From: Sapria himalayana
Taxonomy: Eukaryota; Streptophyta; Magnoliopsida; Malpighiales; Rafflesiaceae
Length of the DNA stretch: 64,000 bases
Direction: 5' to 3'
NCBI GenBank assembly: GCA_029783825.1
Contig: JAREIK010018581.1
Coordinates: forward strand, 453,501 to 517,500
Shown: positions 36,718 through 49,320 of the stretch, piece by piece
Position numbering within the stretch: the first letter of the stretch is position 1
Layout of the letters: every line of letters begins with the position of its first letter
Translations under genes and position numbers: made by a program
Notes under the pieces: generated by a model
Databases searched by the model: none
What the model was told of the DNA's origin: nothing
Seen by the model: only the letters and a program-made list of their open reading frames with translations

Positions 36718-36929
36718 TGGAAAAGGGCTCAGTGAAACATCACATTGCCCACATCATAAATCCATTTGGGATTTCTAATTTTTATTCTATAAAAGGAGGT
36801 TTCTCATATTTTGAAAAGTTTCCCAATTATAATTCCCTTTTAGTTTGTATTTTTTGTATTGTTTATTTTATTAACGTAAAGTTAAATTTTTTGTTTTTAA
36901 ATTATTATTGCAAGTTCTATTTTTATAAT
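36718..36929 (+). repeat. 5' LTR of Copia family A copy 2
   Basis: It begins TGGAAAAGGGCTCAGTGAAA and contains CATCACATTGCCCACAT, as does the 3' LTR. The length of about 212 bp equals that of its partner. Confidence 0.85.
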
Positions 36930-39900
36930 AGTGAAATCAAAGTCAATGTTTAGGATAGTTACTTTTGTGTTTAATATATGTCTAGGAAAGTTTTGTTAAA
37001 TGGATGATAAGGGTCTCAATGTCTGTGATTTTTAAAAGGGTATTGCACCCCCTCCACTTACCAAGAAAAATTTTTATAGTTACTAATATTCTTGGTTATA
37101 ATTCATTGTAAAAGTGAAATAAATTGCAGCAAAATTTAAAGTAGAAAAATTCAATGAGAATACTTTTTTATTATGGAAAATAAAAATTAAGGTAATTTTG
37201 AGGAAGAATAATTACTTAGATTTAATTGGACCCATAAGGATTCCTAAAGATATGTAGAATGAGAAAAATGGTAATATGATTGCTGATCTACATTTGCCAT
37301 TAGTTGATGGAGTATTGTCGAGTGTGACAGAAAAGAATATTGTAAATGAAATTTGAGACACTTTCATAAAATTATACTAGGGGAAGTCACTTCACAATAA
37401 GATCTTCTAAAAAAGAAAATTTTACCCTCTTCGAATGATGAAATTTATATAGTAAATAATCTTATAAATACTTTGAATACTCTTTTTTCTCAACTTACTA
37501 TGTTGGGTCATAAAATAGAAGAAGTTGAACATGCTGAAATTTTACTTCAAAGTCTACCTGATTCATATGATTAACGCATCATTAATCTGACGAAAGGTAT
37601 TTGTATAGATAGTCTAATCTTCAAAGATATTGCCACTACCATCTTAAAAGAAGAAAGCAAATACAAAAATAAAGGAGATAGATATGTAAATGCACAGCAA
37701 GTAAAAGCATTGATGATAATCGAGGGAGATCAAAGAGTGTTGCCCCCAATGAGAGTTAGAATTATGGCAGATCAAATTTAAGAAGCAAGAAAAATATCCG
37801 GTACTACAACTATGACGAGAAATAACACCTTAAAAAAGTTTATTGATTTAAGAAAAAAGGTGGGGATGATGAGTTATCAAATGCTTAAGGAAATATTGCA
37901 AGCATCAATGATGATGGTGACATTTTATACAGCAAGATGGCAACATCAATTGAAAGTAGAAAGTAGTTTAGTGATCTGTGGTTGCTAGACTCATAAGCTT
38001 TGTGACACATGACACACGAGTGATGATAATGCTTTAAAAATTATTGATATCAGTATTATCTAAAAATATATGATAGTATTGTTCATACCATTCAAAAGGT
38101 ATCACATTTGAATAAAAATCTATTATCTCTGGGACAAATAGATAGTCTTTGGTGTAAGATTTATATTGAGAATGAAATAATAAAGATTGTGAGAGGTACT
38201 TTTGCGATCGTGAAGGAAGAAAATATAATGGAAAATGTATTAATGCTTAAAGGAGAAATAGTACATGAAGTGGTTGCATGTTTTGCATCAATTAACAAGA
38301 GAGAAAAATCAATGATGATGTGAAATTTCAAACTAGGCCACATGTCAGAACAAGATTTTAAGACTCTCTCTAACAAAAATATACTATCGGGACTCAAATC
38401 TGTAGATTTACCTTTTTGTACAAGTAAGCAGAATAGATAAACATTTAGTAGATCTAATGTATGGGAATCACTAGAAATGACCCAATGAAAAAAAAAATAT
38501 TTTGTATCTTTCCTTATTAATTACTCAATGAGATGTTGGGCATATATAATTAAGAAGATATCTTTCTAATTTTTAAAGACATTAAAGTGTGGGTGGAACT
38601 TGAATACAAGAAAAAGATTAAATGTTTATGAATAGATAATGGAAGAGAGCATATAGATGACGAGTTTCTTACTTTTTGTAAATAGGAAGGTATCAAATGA
38701 CAATTCACAATCACATACATGTCATAATAAAATAGAGTAGCAAGATGGTAAAATAGAACTCTTGTAAAATGAATGAGAGCAATATTGAGGACTACAAGTC
38801 TACCTAACTTTTTTTGGGTAGAAGAAGCCACCATTACATGTTATGTTATAAATTAGTCACCATCAACAATGATTAATTTAAAGATGCCAATAGAGAAATA
38901 GATTGATAAGCTAGTAGATTATTCTACTTTATATTTTTTTGGATATCCTAGATATGTAATGCACAATACCCAAAAAAGAACAAAGTTGTATTTGAAATCT
39001 ATAAAGTATATATTTTTAGGGTATGCTGAAGGAGTGAAGAAGTATCACTTGTGGGATCTCACTACTCATAAAGTAATTATCAATAGAGATATTATCTTTA
39101 TAGAAAATCAACTACAAAGAATTGATGATAATGATAGCACATTGAAAGAAGCTTCAAAAATTGCTATCTTGCAAGTAGAAAATAATGAGAGACAAGATAT
39201 TCCAATATATATATAGAGAAAGAACCATAGCATGAAGTATAAGATTAAGTCGAGTCTAAGGCACCAAAAGTTAGTCAGCCAACACATTATAGAAGGCCAC
39301 CAACTTGTTACTTAGAGTATGTTACGGAGAGTAATATTGTATATTATCTTCTAACATATGATGAAAACATTCAATATTTTATGAAACTTTCAAATAGTTC
39401 AAATGCATCTCTATGGATGATAGTAATGAAAAGAGAAATTGAAGCTCTACACAAGAACAAGACTTGGAAGATAGTATCATTACCACTAGGAAGAAAACTC
39501 ATTGGTAACAAATAGGTTTACATGATCAAGTGAGATAACAATAATCAAGTAAAATAATATCTTGGAAGATTGGTGTTGATGGGATATGCTTGAAAAGAAT
39601 ACATTGACTTCAATGAGATCTTTTCCTTAGTGGTTCGTCATACAATATTTAAATTTATAATGACTTTGTGTACAATATATAATTTATATTTGAAGTAGTT
39701 AGATGTCAATATTGTATTTCTTCATGGAAAATTTGAAAAAAAAAATTTATATATTCTAGCCAGAATGATTTGCTAAAACTAGAGAGGAAAACTTGGTTTA
39801 TAAGTTAAATATTTCTTTATATGGTTTTAAACAAGCATAAAGGTCTTGGTATAAAAGATTTGATTCATTCATTGTTAGCCTTGGGTACAATAAACTTAGT

Positions 39901-40963
39901 TTAGACCATTGTGCAGATTATAAGAGGTTTGAGGATGAAAATGATTTCATCATTTTATTATTATACATGGATGACATATTGATAGAAATCCCCAAAAAAT
40001 ATAGAATCCAAGAATTGAAGGCAAAATTACATAGAGAGTTTGATATGTGAGACTAGCACACAAGATTATAGGGATGTATATTTACCGAAATAGAAATAAT
40101 ATGAAGATTGGGTTTCTAAAGTAAACTACTTTAACAAAATTTTGTGATACTTCAAAATATACGATAGTAAGCCAATTTCTACCCAACTTTCTATTAATTT
40201 CAAGTTATCCTCAAGTAAGTATCATAACTTATAAGAAGAGAGAATGAATATATCTCGAATATCATATGCATTAGTAGTGGAAAGTTTAATATTTGTAATG
40301 ATTTGTATACGAGCAGATATTACACAAGCAGTGGTTGTTGTTAGTCAATTCATAAAAGATCTTAGCAAATAGTATTAGAGTACTATAAAAGGGATTCTTA
40401 GATATATCAGAGGAATCTCAAATGTGGTATTATGTTATAGATATTTGAACCTTATTGTCTGAGGCTATGTTGATGCTGACTATGCTGGGGATATTGATAA
40501 TAGCAAGTTTACCATGAGCTATATTTTTACTCTTGCTAGAGGAGTGGTGAGTTGGGTTTCAAAGTTATAGTCTATTGTGTCTACTTTTATGATAAAAATA
40601 AAGTATGTTGCAGCTACACAAGCTAGTAAAGAGGCAATCTAGTTGCAGATGCTAATGGAATAGCTTGCACACAAAAAAAATTACTTTATTTTGTGATTGT
40701 TAGAATACTTTACACTTAGCAATAAATCTAGTATTTCACACGAAGATAATATATATTAAAGTATACTATCATCTATACGAGAGAAAGTTGAAGAAGAAAG
40801 TGTGGATATGTAAAAGATCCACACTAATGAGAACAAAGTTGATATTTTGACAAAACTAATTAATATTGACAAGTTTGAATAGTGTAGAACTTCATGTGGC
40901 TTAGCAAGAATATGAGAAAGAATATACAAGTGAGAAAAGTGATTTTCAAGTAGGAGAATATAA

Positions 40964-41175
40964 TGACAGATGACTTGGTAAAACATCACATTGCCCACAT
41001 TGGAAATCCATTTGGGATTTCTGATTTTTCTTTTATATTTTGAGGTTCATCCTCCTTTGAAAAGCATCTAAATCCCAACTCTCTTTAATCTTGTATTTTT
41101 TTGTAGTCTTTATTTTATTATCTTAAGGTTGAATTTTTAATTTCAAATTATTGTAGTTGGTTCTATTTTTATAAC
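40964..41175 (+). repeat. 3' LTR of Copia family A copy 2
   Basis: It begins TGACAGATGACTTGGTAAAA after the purine-rich AAGTAGGAGAATA tract and aligns end to end with the 5' LTR. Confidence 0.85.
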
Positions 41176-41920
41176 AAGTTTCAAATATAAAATATGATAT
41201 ATATGTATAATTGTCATGTTTATTAATTTTGATGATGTATATGTATAATAGGATAAAATATGTGTGTGTGTGTGTATATATATAATTAAATTTAACCTTA
41301 GAGAAAAAAAATCATAATAAAATGATACAATATAGGGTAAACAATGAATAATATTAAAGATATAGCTAATATGCATAATAATTTAAAATTTAGCTAAAAG
41401 AACTTATAAATAATATATGAAGTCATCTAGATGTTTATAAAATTCTTCATACTTATAAGTAATCGATATACAAAATAAATAATTTAAAAAAAATTATTTA
41501 TCGCATTTCAAAATTTTTATTAAAAAACTAAGATAATGAATAATGATCAATTTTTATTAGATATATAACTTTTAAAATTCAAATTGAAATAAACTGATGA
41601 ATAATTAGGTTTAATCATTTACATGTTTTATATTTTATCAAAGAATATAATCCTTCTTAATATGAACAAAATGCTTGGATGAAAATATTGCACACGTAAT
41701 GCATACTTAAATATGGATTAAATCAAAAAACTTGAGATAAGAAGAGTAAGAAAAATACTAGAGAGAAATAAAATAGAAAAGAAGCTCAATTTTATGCCTA
41801 GGGTTGAAATGATAACTCAAAGATTAAAGAAAATAAAATAGAATTATTATGTAGAACAAGACATATCTTAATTATTTGTTTTAGCATCCCCCCTCATAAT
41901 GAAGATTGAAGAATTGAGAA
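41176..41920. other. AT-rich spacer
   Basis: I see no gene or repeat family here apart from a short (TG)n/(TA)n run at about 41,260-41,283. Confidence 0.6.
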
Positions 41921-41929
41921 ACTGTGAGA

Positions 41930-43800
41930 GCTTTGATCATTTCAATAGCTAGTTGATCTTCACAAGGTGTATATTGAATGAGTAAAGAATTTTGCACTAC
42001 CTGGGTCATGAATGAAGTGATAGTCAATCTCCATATGCTTGGTTATAGTGTGCAGAATAGGACTGACATCTAAACAGGTCGCACTCACATTGCCATGGAG
42101 AAGAAATGAATGCAAAGACAAAGATGTGGTTCACAGATGATGGGCTCAATCTAAGAATTATTTGCAACTTTATTAGCAAGGCTAAGATATACAGATTTAA
42201 TACTAGATCGAGAGACAGCTTGTGTTTAGAGGAATACTAGAAAGTTAGATTTTAACCAGAAATGCACAATAATTAATGATACTACTCCAGTCATTTGGGC
42301 AACTTGCCCAATCAGTATATGCAGAACAAGAAGGAAAAAAAATCTAGCGAACCCTGAAGAAAGATTCCTTAAGAACAAGCAACTTTAATGTAGAATTAGC
42401 TCAATAGCTTGACGGTGGGCTATTGTGGGATGGTGCATAAAATGACATACTATCTAATATATGATGGGCCCCACTCAACCTCAATCCCGTAGCGACACCC
42501 TTAGAATGCTAACTAGTTGCCTAGCGGCTGACCCCCACCACCGAGCATACTCATACTATTCACTTGCCCAACAAAACACATAGTTTTAAACATGAGTCTG
42601 GACTTATTCTCATGCATCATATGTCACGTTCCTCAGGATTTGAACTTGTGACCTCTTGTCTATAGTTCAAATTCTTTGCACCTGAGTACCAGTTAATCAA
42701 CCTAGGAGACACGACATGGGAGGCATGAGAATAAGTCATGACTCATATATAAAACCATGTGCCTCAAAGGACAAAATGGGCAATATGAGTACGTCCGATG
42801 GTGGAGGTCAGGCAACTAATTAACACTCAAAGAGGGATGGCCGGTGACTAAGGTCGAGCGTGGCCCATCATTTGTTACATATTATATTAGTGGAGAAACT
42901 AATCTCTACTCTAGTTAAAGTAGAATATTGGGGGTCCTCGGCTACACTTATGTAAGTGGTCGGGTTGGGTAAGCAAGTAGTTCACAATCATATATGAAGA
43001 GAGTTTGATTGGAAGGCATGAGAGCAGACATTGGCTAGTAGTCTTGCCTATTTGCATGTCTTTGAGAATTCAAGCCCAAGAAAATAGAAAAATTATCCAT
43101 GGTCTTTGAGAATGTCATGACTACCAAGGTTAGAAATAAATTGTTGTATAAGAGAAGAGTCACTACCCATGATGATGATGCCATCAACATAAATGAGCAT
43201 AATAATGTGTACTAGAAGTGGAAAGAATAGCCATCGAGGCGTCATATTCAGAGTTACATCAACAAGAATAAGCTTAATAATAAGTGTAGTATAAATGAAA
43301 AGATTGAAAATGTAGGCATCATAATTTTAGGTCATAGAGAACTTCCAGAGAGCATTCAAACCAAGTGTGCAGCAACAAGAACAAATTGCATTATAGTATG
43401 CTTCAACACCAAGCTTAGAGTCTCAAAATATTCTAAGCATTCTGTTTGATGACAACATTAAGCTACAAAATGAGCCTTATGTCTCTCAATGGAACCATCT
43501 AGCTTGAGTTTAAGTTTCTAAACTCATTTTCAATCAATAACTTTGTGATTAAGAGGGAGAGAAACACTTTGATAGCATTGTTCCATGCAACACACTGAAG
43601 GGCATCTTGCACTCGAGCTAGTTCGACGAGGGATGGCGATTGAGAAGACTGACATAGAAAATGATTTTTAAGTGCTTTGTGGCATGAGACTTCATAGGCA
43701 GGTTTGTTTGATAAAACTATGATAAGAAGTTTATTTATCAAGAAGAAAGCAGTTTCAAGAGCATAGGGCCATAAACGAAAGGGGGCATGGCATCACAATG
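41930..43800 (-). mobile_element. Copia pol remnant interrupted by a foldback element
   Basis: Minus-strand pieces run from the start of reverse transcriptase at about 43,370-43,800 (ALQCVAWNNAIK, then a VYKLKLKLDGSIERH-like stretch across a frame shift), through the RT active-site region near 43,060-43,210 (IYVDGIIIMGSDSSLIQQFI, where the family has YVDDI), to RNase H at 41,950-42,300 (AYTDWASCPND, ILHTITKHMEIDYHFIH). A ~440-bp foldback element sits between RT and RNase H. The lineage differs from family A. No LTRs seen. Confidence 0.8.
42451..42890. mobile_element. Foldback element with tRNA-like (SINE-like) core
   Basis: Arms of about 180 bp (42,451-42,628 and 42,709-42,890) are inverted copies: GATGGGCC, TAGTTGCCT, CCACCA(C/T)CG, ACTTATTCTCATGC and ATGTC(A/G)(C/T)G recur in reverse complement. 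The ~80-bp centre, read on the minus strand, looks like a tRNA-derived promoter head: GGTTGATTAACTGGTA, then GGTCACAAGTTCAAATCC with a good B box. It is inserted in a Copia relic. Confidence 0.75.
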
Positions 43801-44109
43801 AGATAACAAGGTAAGTCCCATTTCCATAATATGTCTATTTTTTATTTCAACTAGTCCTTTTTTTTTTTTTGTGCGTAGGCTCAAGTTACTCTCTGTTTAA
43901 ATTTTAGAAGGGTAGGGAATGTATCATCCTTAGTTGCTAGGAAAATAAATTTAGGTGAAACATGAATACTTATCTTTGAATTAAAGAAAACATCTGACAC
44001 CACCAGTCATGACAATGATTGGAGAAGCTTCCCAGAGATCATAGCGAGCCAAATCAATTGGTTTTATTGCTCATAGTTTGGACTTGAAAAAGGCAACCCA
44101 TGGTGTATT

Positions 44110-44388
44110 AGAGCATCTCCAACGGACTAGTTATTTATTCACTTATAGCTATTTTAGCTAGCCAAGCCCAAAAAATCCTCTCCAACCCACTCTCTATTTC
44201 ACTCCCTACTTTCTAGTTTTCTCAAATGTCTCAGCAAATTTAGAATCATTTGAGCTCTTTAAATTTTCTCTCTCCATTTTTTTTTCTCTCTCTCTCTCTC
44301 AATGTGTTTTAACTTTTTTAAAATTATTAGAAATTAGGTGTAAAATAGAGTGTATGCTAAAAATAGCTACTATGGTTAAGTATATGTA
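44110..44388 (-). mobile_element. MITE, reverse orientation (pair 1)
   Basis: It begins AGAGCATCTCCAAC and carries AGCTATTTTAGCTAGCC, CCCACTCTCTATTTCACT and a (TC)n stretch. It is the inverted form of the adjacent copy at 44,389 and of a copy at 54,792; the inner end is partly lost. Confidence 0.75.
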
Positions 44389-44713
44389 AGAGCATCTCCA
44401 ACCACACTCAATAAAATAGATACTTAAAATATATTTAAATATTAAATTTATTATTTTAGCTAATAATTTTTTAGAATACACTCCAACTATACTCTCTATT
44501 TTATACCTAGATTCCAATATTTTAAAAAAATCAAACATACATAGAGAGAGAGATAGAGAGAAAAAAAGGGAAAGAAAAAATTTAGAGAGTTCAAATTGAT
44601 CTCTACATTTGTTGAGCCATTTGATTAAACTATGAAATAGAGAGTGGAACAGAGAGTGGGGTTGGAGAGTATTTTTTGTGTATGGGTAGATAAAATAGCT
44701 AAATGTCAAAGTT
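44389..44713 (+). mobile_element. MITE, forward orientation (pair 1)
   Basis: It begins AGAGCATCTCCAACCACACT, passes through TATTTTAGCTAATAATTTTT and an (AG)n stretch, and ends near AAATAGCTAAATGTCAAAG. It stops ~50 bp from the stop codon of the oxidoreductase gene and so lies in or next to its 3' UTR. Confidence 0.8.
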
Positions 44714-44765
44714 ATTTATACGCTTTTACGTTGATGGCCCAAACAGAGTCCAGTTATTTATAGGC

Positions 44766-46072
44766 TCATACGTTTCTCCTGCTGCCACCAAGGAATCTGG
44801 ATGGACTAAACACGGAGAGATCAACAATGGAAGCGCGACCATCGAGCACCAGCTCAGCAACGGCAGCACCAGTGGCGGGGCCGTTCAGAATCCCCCAGCA
44901 ACTGTGGCCGGTCGCCACATAACACCCCTTCACCCCAGGAACCTCCCCTATTATGGGCGCGCCATCATCAGTACAGGGCAAGAAGCAGGCTTGCTCAGCT
45001 TTCACTCTCGCAACTCCTTCCGCCAAATGGCTCGACACGTTCCCAGCTACCCTCTTGAGCATCCCCAGCGATTCTGGATCCCCCACTATCGTTTCTGGAT
45101 CATCTGGAACCACAGCATCCGCTGACATTCCGCAGACGTAAACCTCCCCTGAAATTTCAACTCTTATCAGTCAATTATAGCAACTACAAACTGTTGCTTC
45201 CACCATACCACCATTAAATCACCATTCAACAATAACATTAGAGAAATTCAAATTTCACTGTGAACCAACGAAAGCAAAAAGAAGAAGTTTACGATAATGA
45301 TACCTGTAGGACGAGGATACACTTCTGGGTCCGTGGGGCTTCCTCCCTGGGAAGAATGGTATCGAAGGAAGAGAGCATGAGGGGTAATGGCACCAGGCTC
45401 CTTGGGCTCCAAAACAATGCTATGAGCCTTGAGACCAGACACTCTGAACAGCGAAGACAACAGTGGCAACCTTGAAGACCACGGCCCTAGAGCTAAAACA
45501 ACGGTCTCAGTCTCAACCACTCCGACTCCTTGTAGCACAACCGACACGACGCGGCCACCGTCCACTTCCACCTTCTCCATTTCTCCGATCACAACCTCCA
45601 CCCCGTACTTGTCCACCGCCGCCGACAGCAGAGTCCGAGCAAAGAGCTGTGGGTGCACCTGGGCGGTTGTTTCCGTAGTTCCGATCGTTCTGGGATTCCG
45701 GAAAGGTCTGTCCACCCAAGAAGGAACTGAAGGGCTGAAAGAATGCGTCATCCCAGCAGAGTGGCGCTGTTCTTCGTTGATGGAGAGGCTTATGGTGTCG
45801 AGAGGTCTATAGCCGTAGGATCTAGGACCATCGAATTCCTGAGCGAGTGAGCGATGGAGATTGAAGCTGGCCTTCGCGAGCTTCGACACGGGCCCGCCGT
45901 CGCACCAGTCGGAGGCGAGGAAACCGCCGGCTTTGCCCGAGGCGGCGCACGCCACCGAGGATTTCTCAATAAGAGTCACGGAGGCGCCCTTTTTAGCTAG
46001 GAAATAAGCCGTGCAAACTCCGATCACGCCGCCGCCACAAATCACCACTCGCTTTGGCAGCCGCTCCTCCAT
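44766..46072 (-). CDS. FAD-dependent oxidoreductase (DAO family, TDA3-like)
   Basis: Two exons, 45,304-46,072 and 44,766-45,148, joined by a 155-bp GT/AG intron in phase 1, give a complete 383-residue protein. The start codon opens directly on the dinucleotide-binding fold: VVICGGGVIGVCTAYFLAKK, with GGGVIG at residues 13-18 and the ribose-binding Glu at 36. SGKAGGFLA follows, typical of DAO-type flavoproteins, then VVLALGPWSS. Exon 2 starts EVYVCGMSAD and ends with the C-terminal FAD-contact region CYVATGHSCWGILNGPATG. Plant relatives are annotated as FAD-dependent oxidoreductases or TDA3-like; I know of no firmly assigned substrate. No transit peptide is evident with this start. Exon codons are GC-rich against AT-rich flanks. 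The frame is intact, so the gene is probably functional. A foldback-arm fragment lies ~70 bp upstream. Confidence 0.93.
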
Positions 46073-46129
46073 GGTCGATGACGCTGGTGATCATGCATTC
46101 GCTATCCGTCATCGAACCGAAGCCGGGCG

Positions 46130-46262
46130 GCCCTAGAAAATTGGTCTTTAAAACGGCTTTTTGTTTTTGGTGATTTTTGTTATATTTTTGTATCAAACTT
46201 TGCATTAAAATTTATTAACCCAATTCTACCCTCTCAAATTTTGGCAAAAAAAAAAAAAAAAA
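46130..46262. mobile_element. Solo arm fragment of the foldback-element family
   Basis: AAAATTTATTAACCCAATTC followed by TACCCTCTCAAATTTTGG matches AAAATTTATTAACTCAATTT and the following TTCCCTCTAAAATTT near 34,155 in the palindromic element. An A-run ends it. Confidence 0.45.
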
Positions 46263-47080
46263 ATTATTTTAATTTCTTGAAAAACTATCTTTGTAAACCA
46301 TAAAGTCTAAAAATAATATAAAAATAAAGTTGGTTATTACATTTATTGAGTCCATACGTAATAACTCAATAGTTACGGTAAAAAAAATACTTGACTTTGG
46401 ATATTAATTCTAGTGAATGCCAAGCTCGTCATTAATCTCACACTAGCCATATATTTTCATGCATACTTCGCCGAGACCACCAAGGTGTGATTCCATTTAT
46501 ATTTTTTATGCAAAAAATCAAATAAAACAAGAATACATAATAATGCATTTTTAAAGAGTATTTCATTTTAAACCAAATTAAAAAACAAGTAAATGCATGA
46601 AAATTGTACTTCGAACTCTACTCAGTAAAGTTATTTCATATTTGGGGGCACTTTGCTCCACTTTATATCCTCCACGACTAGTTTTTCCTTAAATATATTT
46701 TCAATTGTATGAGAAACATAAGGAATAAAGATGTAGGTAATTCAACATCAGCATGTATATTTACATTTACATAAAATATAGTTATTTTTCTACTACTAAG
46801 TATTTAATTCATTTTTATTTCTTATCCAAAATTTCGCAAGGGAAATTTTTTTTTTTAAAATTTTAAATGATAATGTTCTATAAGTAGCAAAATCATTATT
46901 TGTTATTAATTAAAATTACCAAATTTTAACAATAATAATTTACACATAATTCCATTGACACTTGTTATTTAAATATTTTACAAATAAAAATAATAAAAAA
47001 TTATAATGCATGCATGTAGTAAATTTTAGAAAGTTATGTAATATTTATTGCTGATAATGAGCCGAATAAAGATTTTCTCA
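46263..47080. other. AT-rich spacer upstream of the oxidoreductase gene
   Basis: I recognise nothing here beyond the preceding arm fragment. Confidence 0.6.
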
Positions 47081-49320
47081 TTAACTTGGCATACAAACTA
47101 TGCATTGTGAATATTCAATCATTGTCGATGCTTCAGAACCAATACATGGGCCTCCTAAGATAGGTGGGATAGAGCTAACAATATCTTCCGGTGTAAAATA
47201 AGATGCATACAAAATATCAGTGGCAGTCAATCAGTGTGTGTCATGATGAGATGATGCCAATGTATCATTTCTAAGTGTAGGAAAATATGGAGAGACACTT
47301 GTAGTGCTATCATCATTGAATAAATATAGATCTCATCCTCCACAAACTATTAGTTGATTTCTTCTACCCCTCCCCACATGTTGCGACCTTCGGCTACTTG
47401 AATGATTACCTCTCATACATATATAAAGTTATATAAATATCAAAAAATAAAAAGATAATAAAAATTTGTCATGAAAATTTCATAATAAAAAACATAATAA
47501 GACAAAATAACACGAAAGTCCATAAATGTCTCATCATCCTTGTAAATTTTTAACAAATTATCTTCATCTAATTCTCCAATTAATTCCTCCTCATTATTTT
47601 CTTCAATATTATCATCATCAATATCCAAATAGTTTCTATCTTCACCAAGTAATATTTGAAACTCATCATCTGCCCTAGGAATGATTGGATGAAGTTTTAT
47701 ATTATTTTCTTGAGTGAAAATAACATCATTTTCAATAACTTTCATAGCTGATCTAGGTTTTATTTTATATACATGGTGTAGCACACTTGTTCACCTTGCA
47801 CTACAAGAATATATAACTCATGCTTATAATAATATTTCTTATGATACGCATCTACAATGTTGTTTTGATGCTGAATTCTAGTACCCAGATTTAGAATATG
47901 ATCGAACCATCCACGCTTAAACATAATTGTCCTATTAATTGATAAAGTTTGATACTCCATGTGTAAAATTTTAATTAGTCAATCATGAAAAGTAATAGTA
48001 GATGTAGTAGAGTTAGACCATTTGATGCATACATTACTATTCATTGTAGTTTTATTTGAATCATGTTTTAAAGTGTAAAATTTGTATCCATTTATATAAT
48101 TTATGGGATACATCTGTAGAATTTATAATAGCTTTTTTGCAAGATCATTTAACTTTCTATTACATATTTTTGATGATAGAAATTTTACCTACAAAATGAT
48201 AAAAGATCATATTTATATAATGTTGCATGTTTCTTTTTAGAATCAAGAATAATAAGTTATATACTGACAATTTTTAAACCAAATTATGAAATCTTTTTCA
48301 AGCTTTTCATTAATAGAAACATCATTAATATGCGATTCTCTTTATCTTAATTACTTAGCATAAATTCTTCAAAAATATTATTGAAAATATTTTGAATTAT
48401 TAAAAAAGTATATCATATACCATGACAAAGAAAAAAGAATCTAGATTGATAATAAATTTTACTCAATATAAGGTATAACTTTCTTGTAGTTCAACAAGAT
48501 GTATGTGTGTGCAGCATAATACTCCTGGTCATCCAAAAAATATATTAATTTTGTTCTACCATATGATCGACCCACATGTGTGAAAATGAAAAGCATATCA
48601 TTTTCTTCTGATTTATCTTTCGTAGCATAATCATTATTTGGTGAAATTTTAATATATGGATTATACAATTATGGCAGAAAGTAGTGTGCACAAAATATCA
48701 AATCCTCTTCAACTAAGTAAGCATTGCAAATCGATCCTTTCACTTTGGCTTTATTTCGAACATTATTTTTCAATTTTCTAAAATATCGGAAAAATATCTT
48801 TAATAAAAAAAGATATTCATCAGATACATTTATATTTTTATATTAACAAATAAAATTTATTTTACATCTCAAATGGATACATCCATCTATATTGCATAGG
48901 GTCATCCTTGATTTACAAGGCAAGTGGACTAAAAAATATTCTATAGTGTCGAAAAAGCTAGAAGGAAAATTATTCTCAAGTATACATCTAATTATGAAAA
49001 TATTATCTTGTAATTACTCCTTTTTTTTGTTATGACATTACAAGTGAGATTTTTAAAAAAATACTTATGTCAGTCAATGCTTCCTTTGTTAGCCTTTGCA
49101 TAAACACATAAGCAGTCATGACTTTTCATCCCAAATAACTTATGCTTCTTTATATCAATATATTTTTTCATATTAGATGCATATTTATCAAAGAACCTGA
49201 GCTCCATCATCCACTTGCACAAAACTTCATATGCATCATTGTCAAGACTATAACAAACATTAAAAAATTCATCATTTGATTCATTCATATGTAACTTTGG
49301 ATGTGAACAGAACTTTTTTA
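47080..49320 (-). pseudogene. CACTA (En/Spm) transposase remnant, TNP2-like
   Basis: Minus-strand fragments follow the order of plant CACTA proteins. About 49,070-49,288 reads KHKLFGMKSHDCLCVYAKAN (the usual KSHDCHVLMQ region). About 48,459-48,668 reads FTHVGRSYGRTKLIYFLDDQ then YYAAHTYILLNYKKVIPYIE (the HPGR...AHxYVLxNC region between DUF4218 and DUF4216). About 47,760-47,960 reads FKRGWFDHILNLGTR then ELYILVVQGEQVCY (DUF4216, usually FxLASQAxQVFY). About 47,440-47,784 holds an acidic C-terminal stretch. Frames are broken, so it is non-coding. Terminal CACTA repeats were not found. Confidence 0.75.

Larger units (their letters stand above)
36718..41175 (+). mobile_element. Copia element with paired LTRs (family A, copy 2)
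   Basis: The plus-strand order is complete for a Copia element of about 4.46 kb: 5' LTR, primer-binding-site relic at about 36,931, gag (37,120-37,760; starts FNEN-like then WKIKIKVILRKNNYLDL), pre-integrase (38,090-38,460: LNKNLLSLGQIDSLW, NFKLGHMSEQDFK), integrase (38,460-39,130: QERTK-like, FLGYAEGVKKYHLWDL), reverse transcriptase (39,300-40,180: LLYMDDILIEI) and RNase H (40,420-40,900: DADYAG, IHTNENKVDILTK). Many stops and frameshifts make it non-coding today. No convincing 5-bp target duplication was found. Confidence 0.88.

Noticed and set aside
44703..45812. Plus-strand open frames over the oxidoreductase gene
   Set aside because: They are antisense shadows of GC-rich exons; only the minus strand shows the flavoprotein motifs and splice sites.
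47795..47812. GCACTACAAGAATAT, which looks like a CACTA terminal inverted repeat
   Set aside because: On the minus strand it encodes YILVVQ inside the DUF4216-like region of the transposase relic, so it is internal coding sequence; TTTCTTGTAGTT near 48,480 likewise lies within a transposase fragment.
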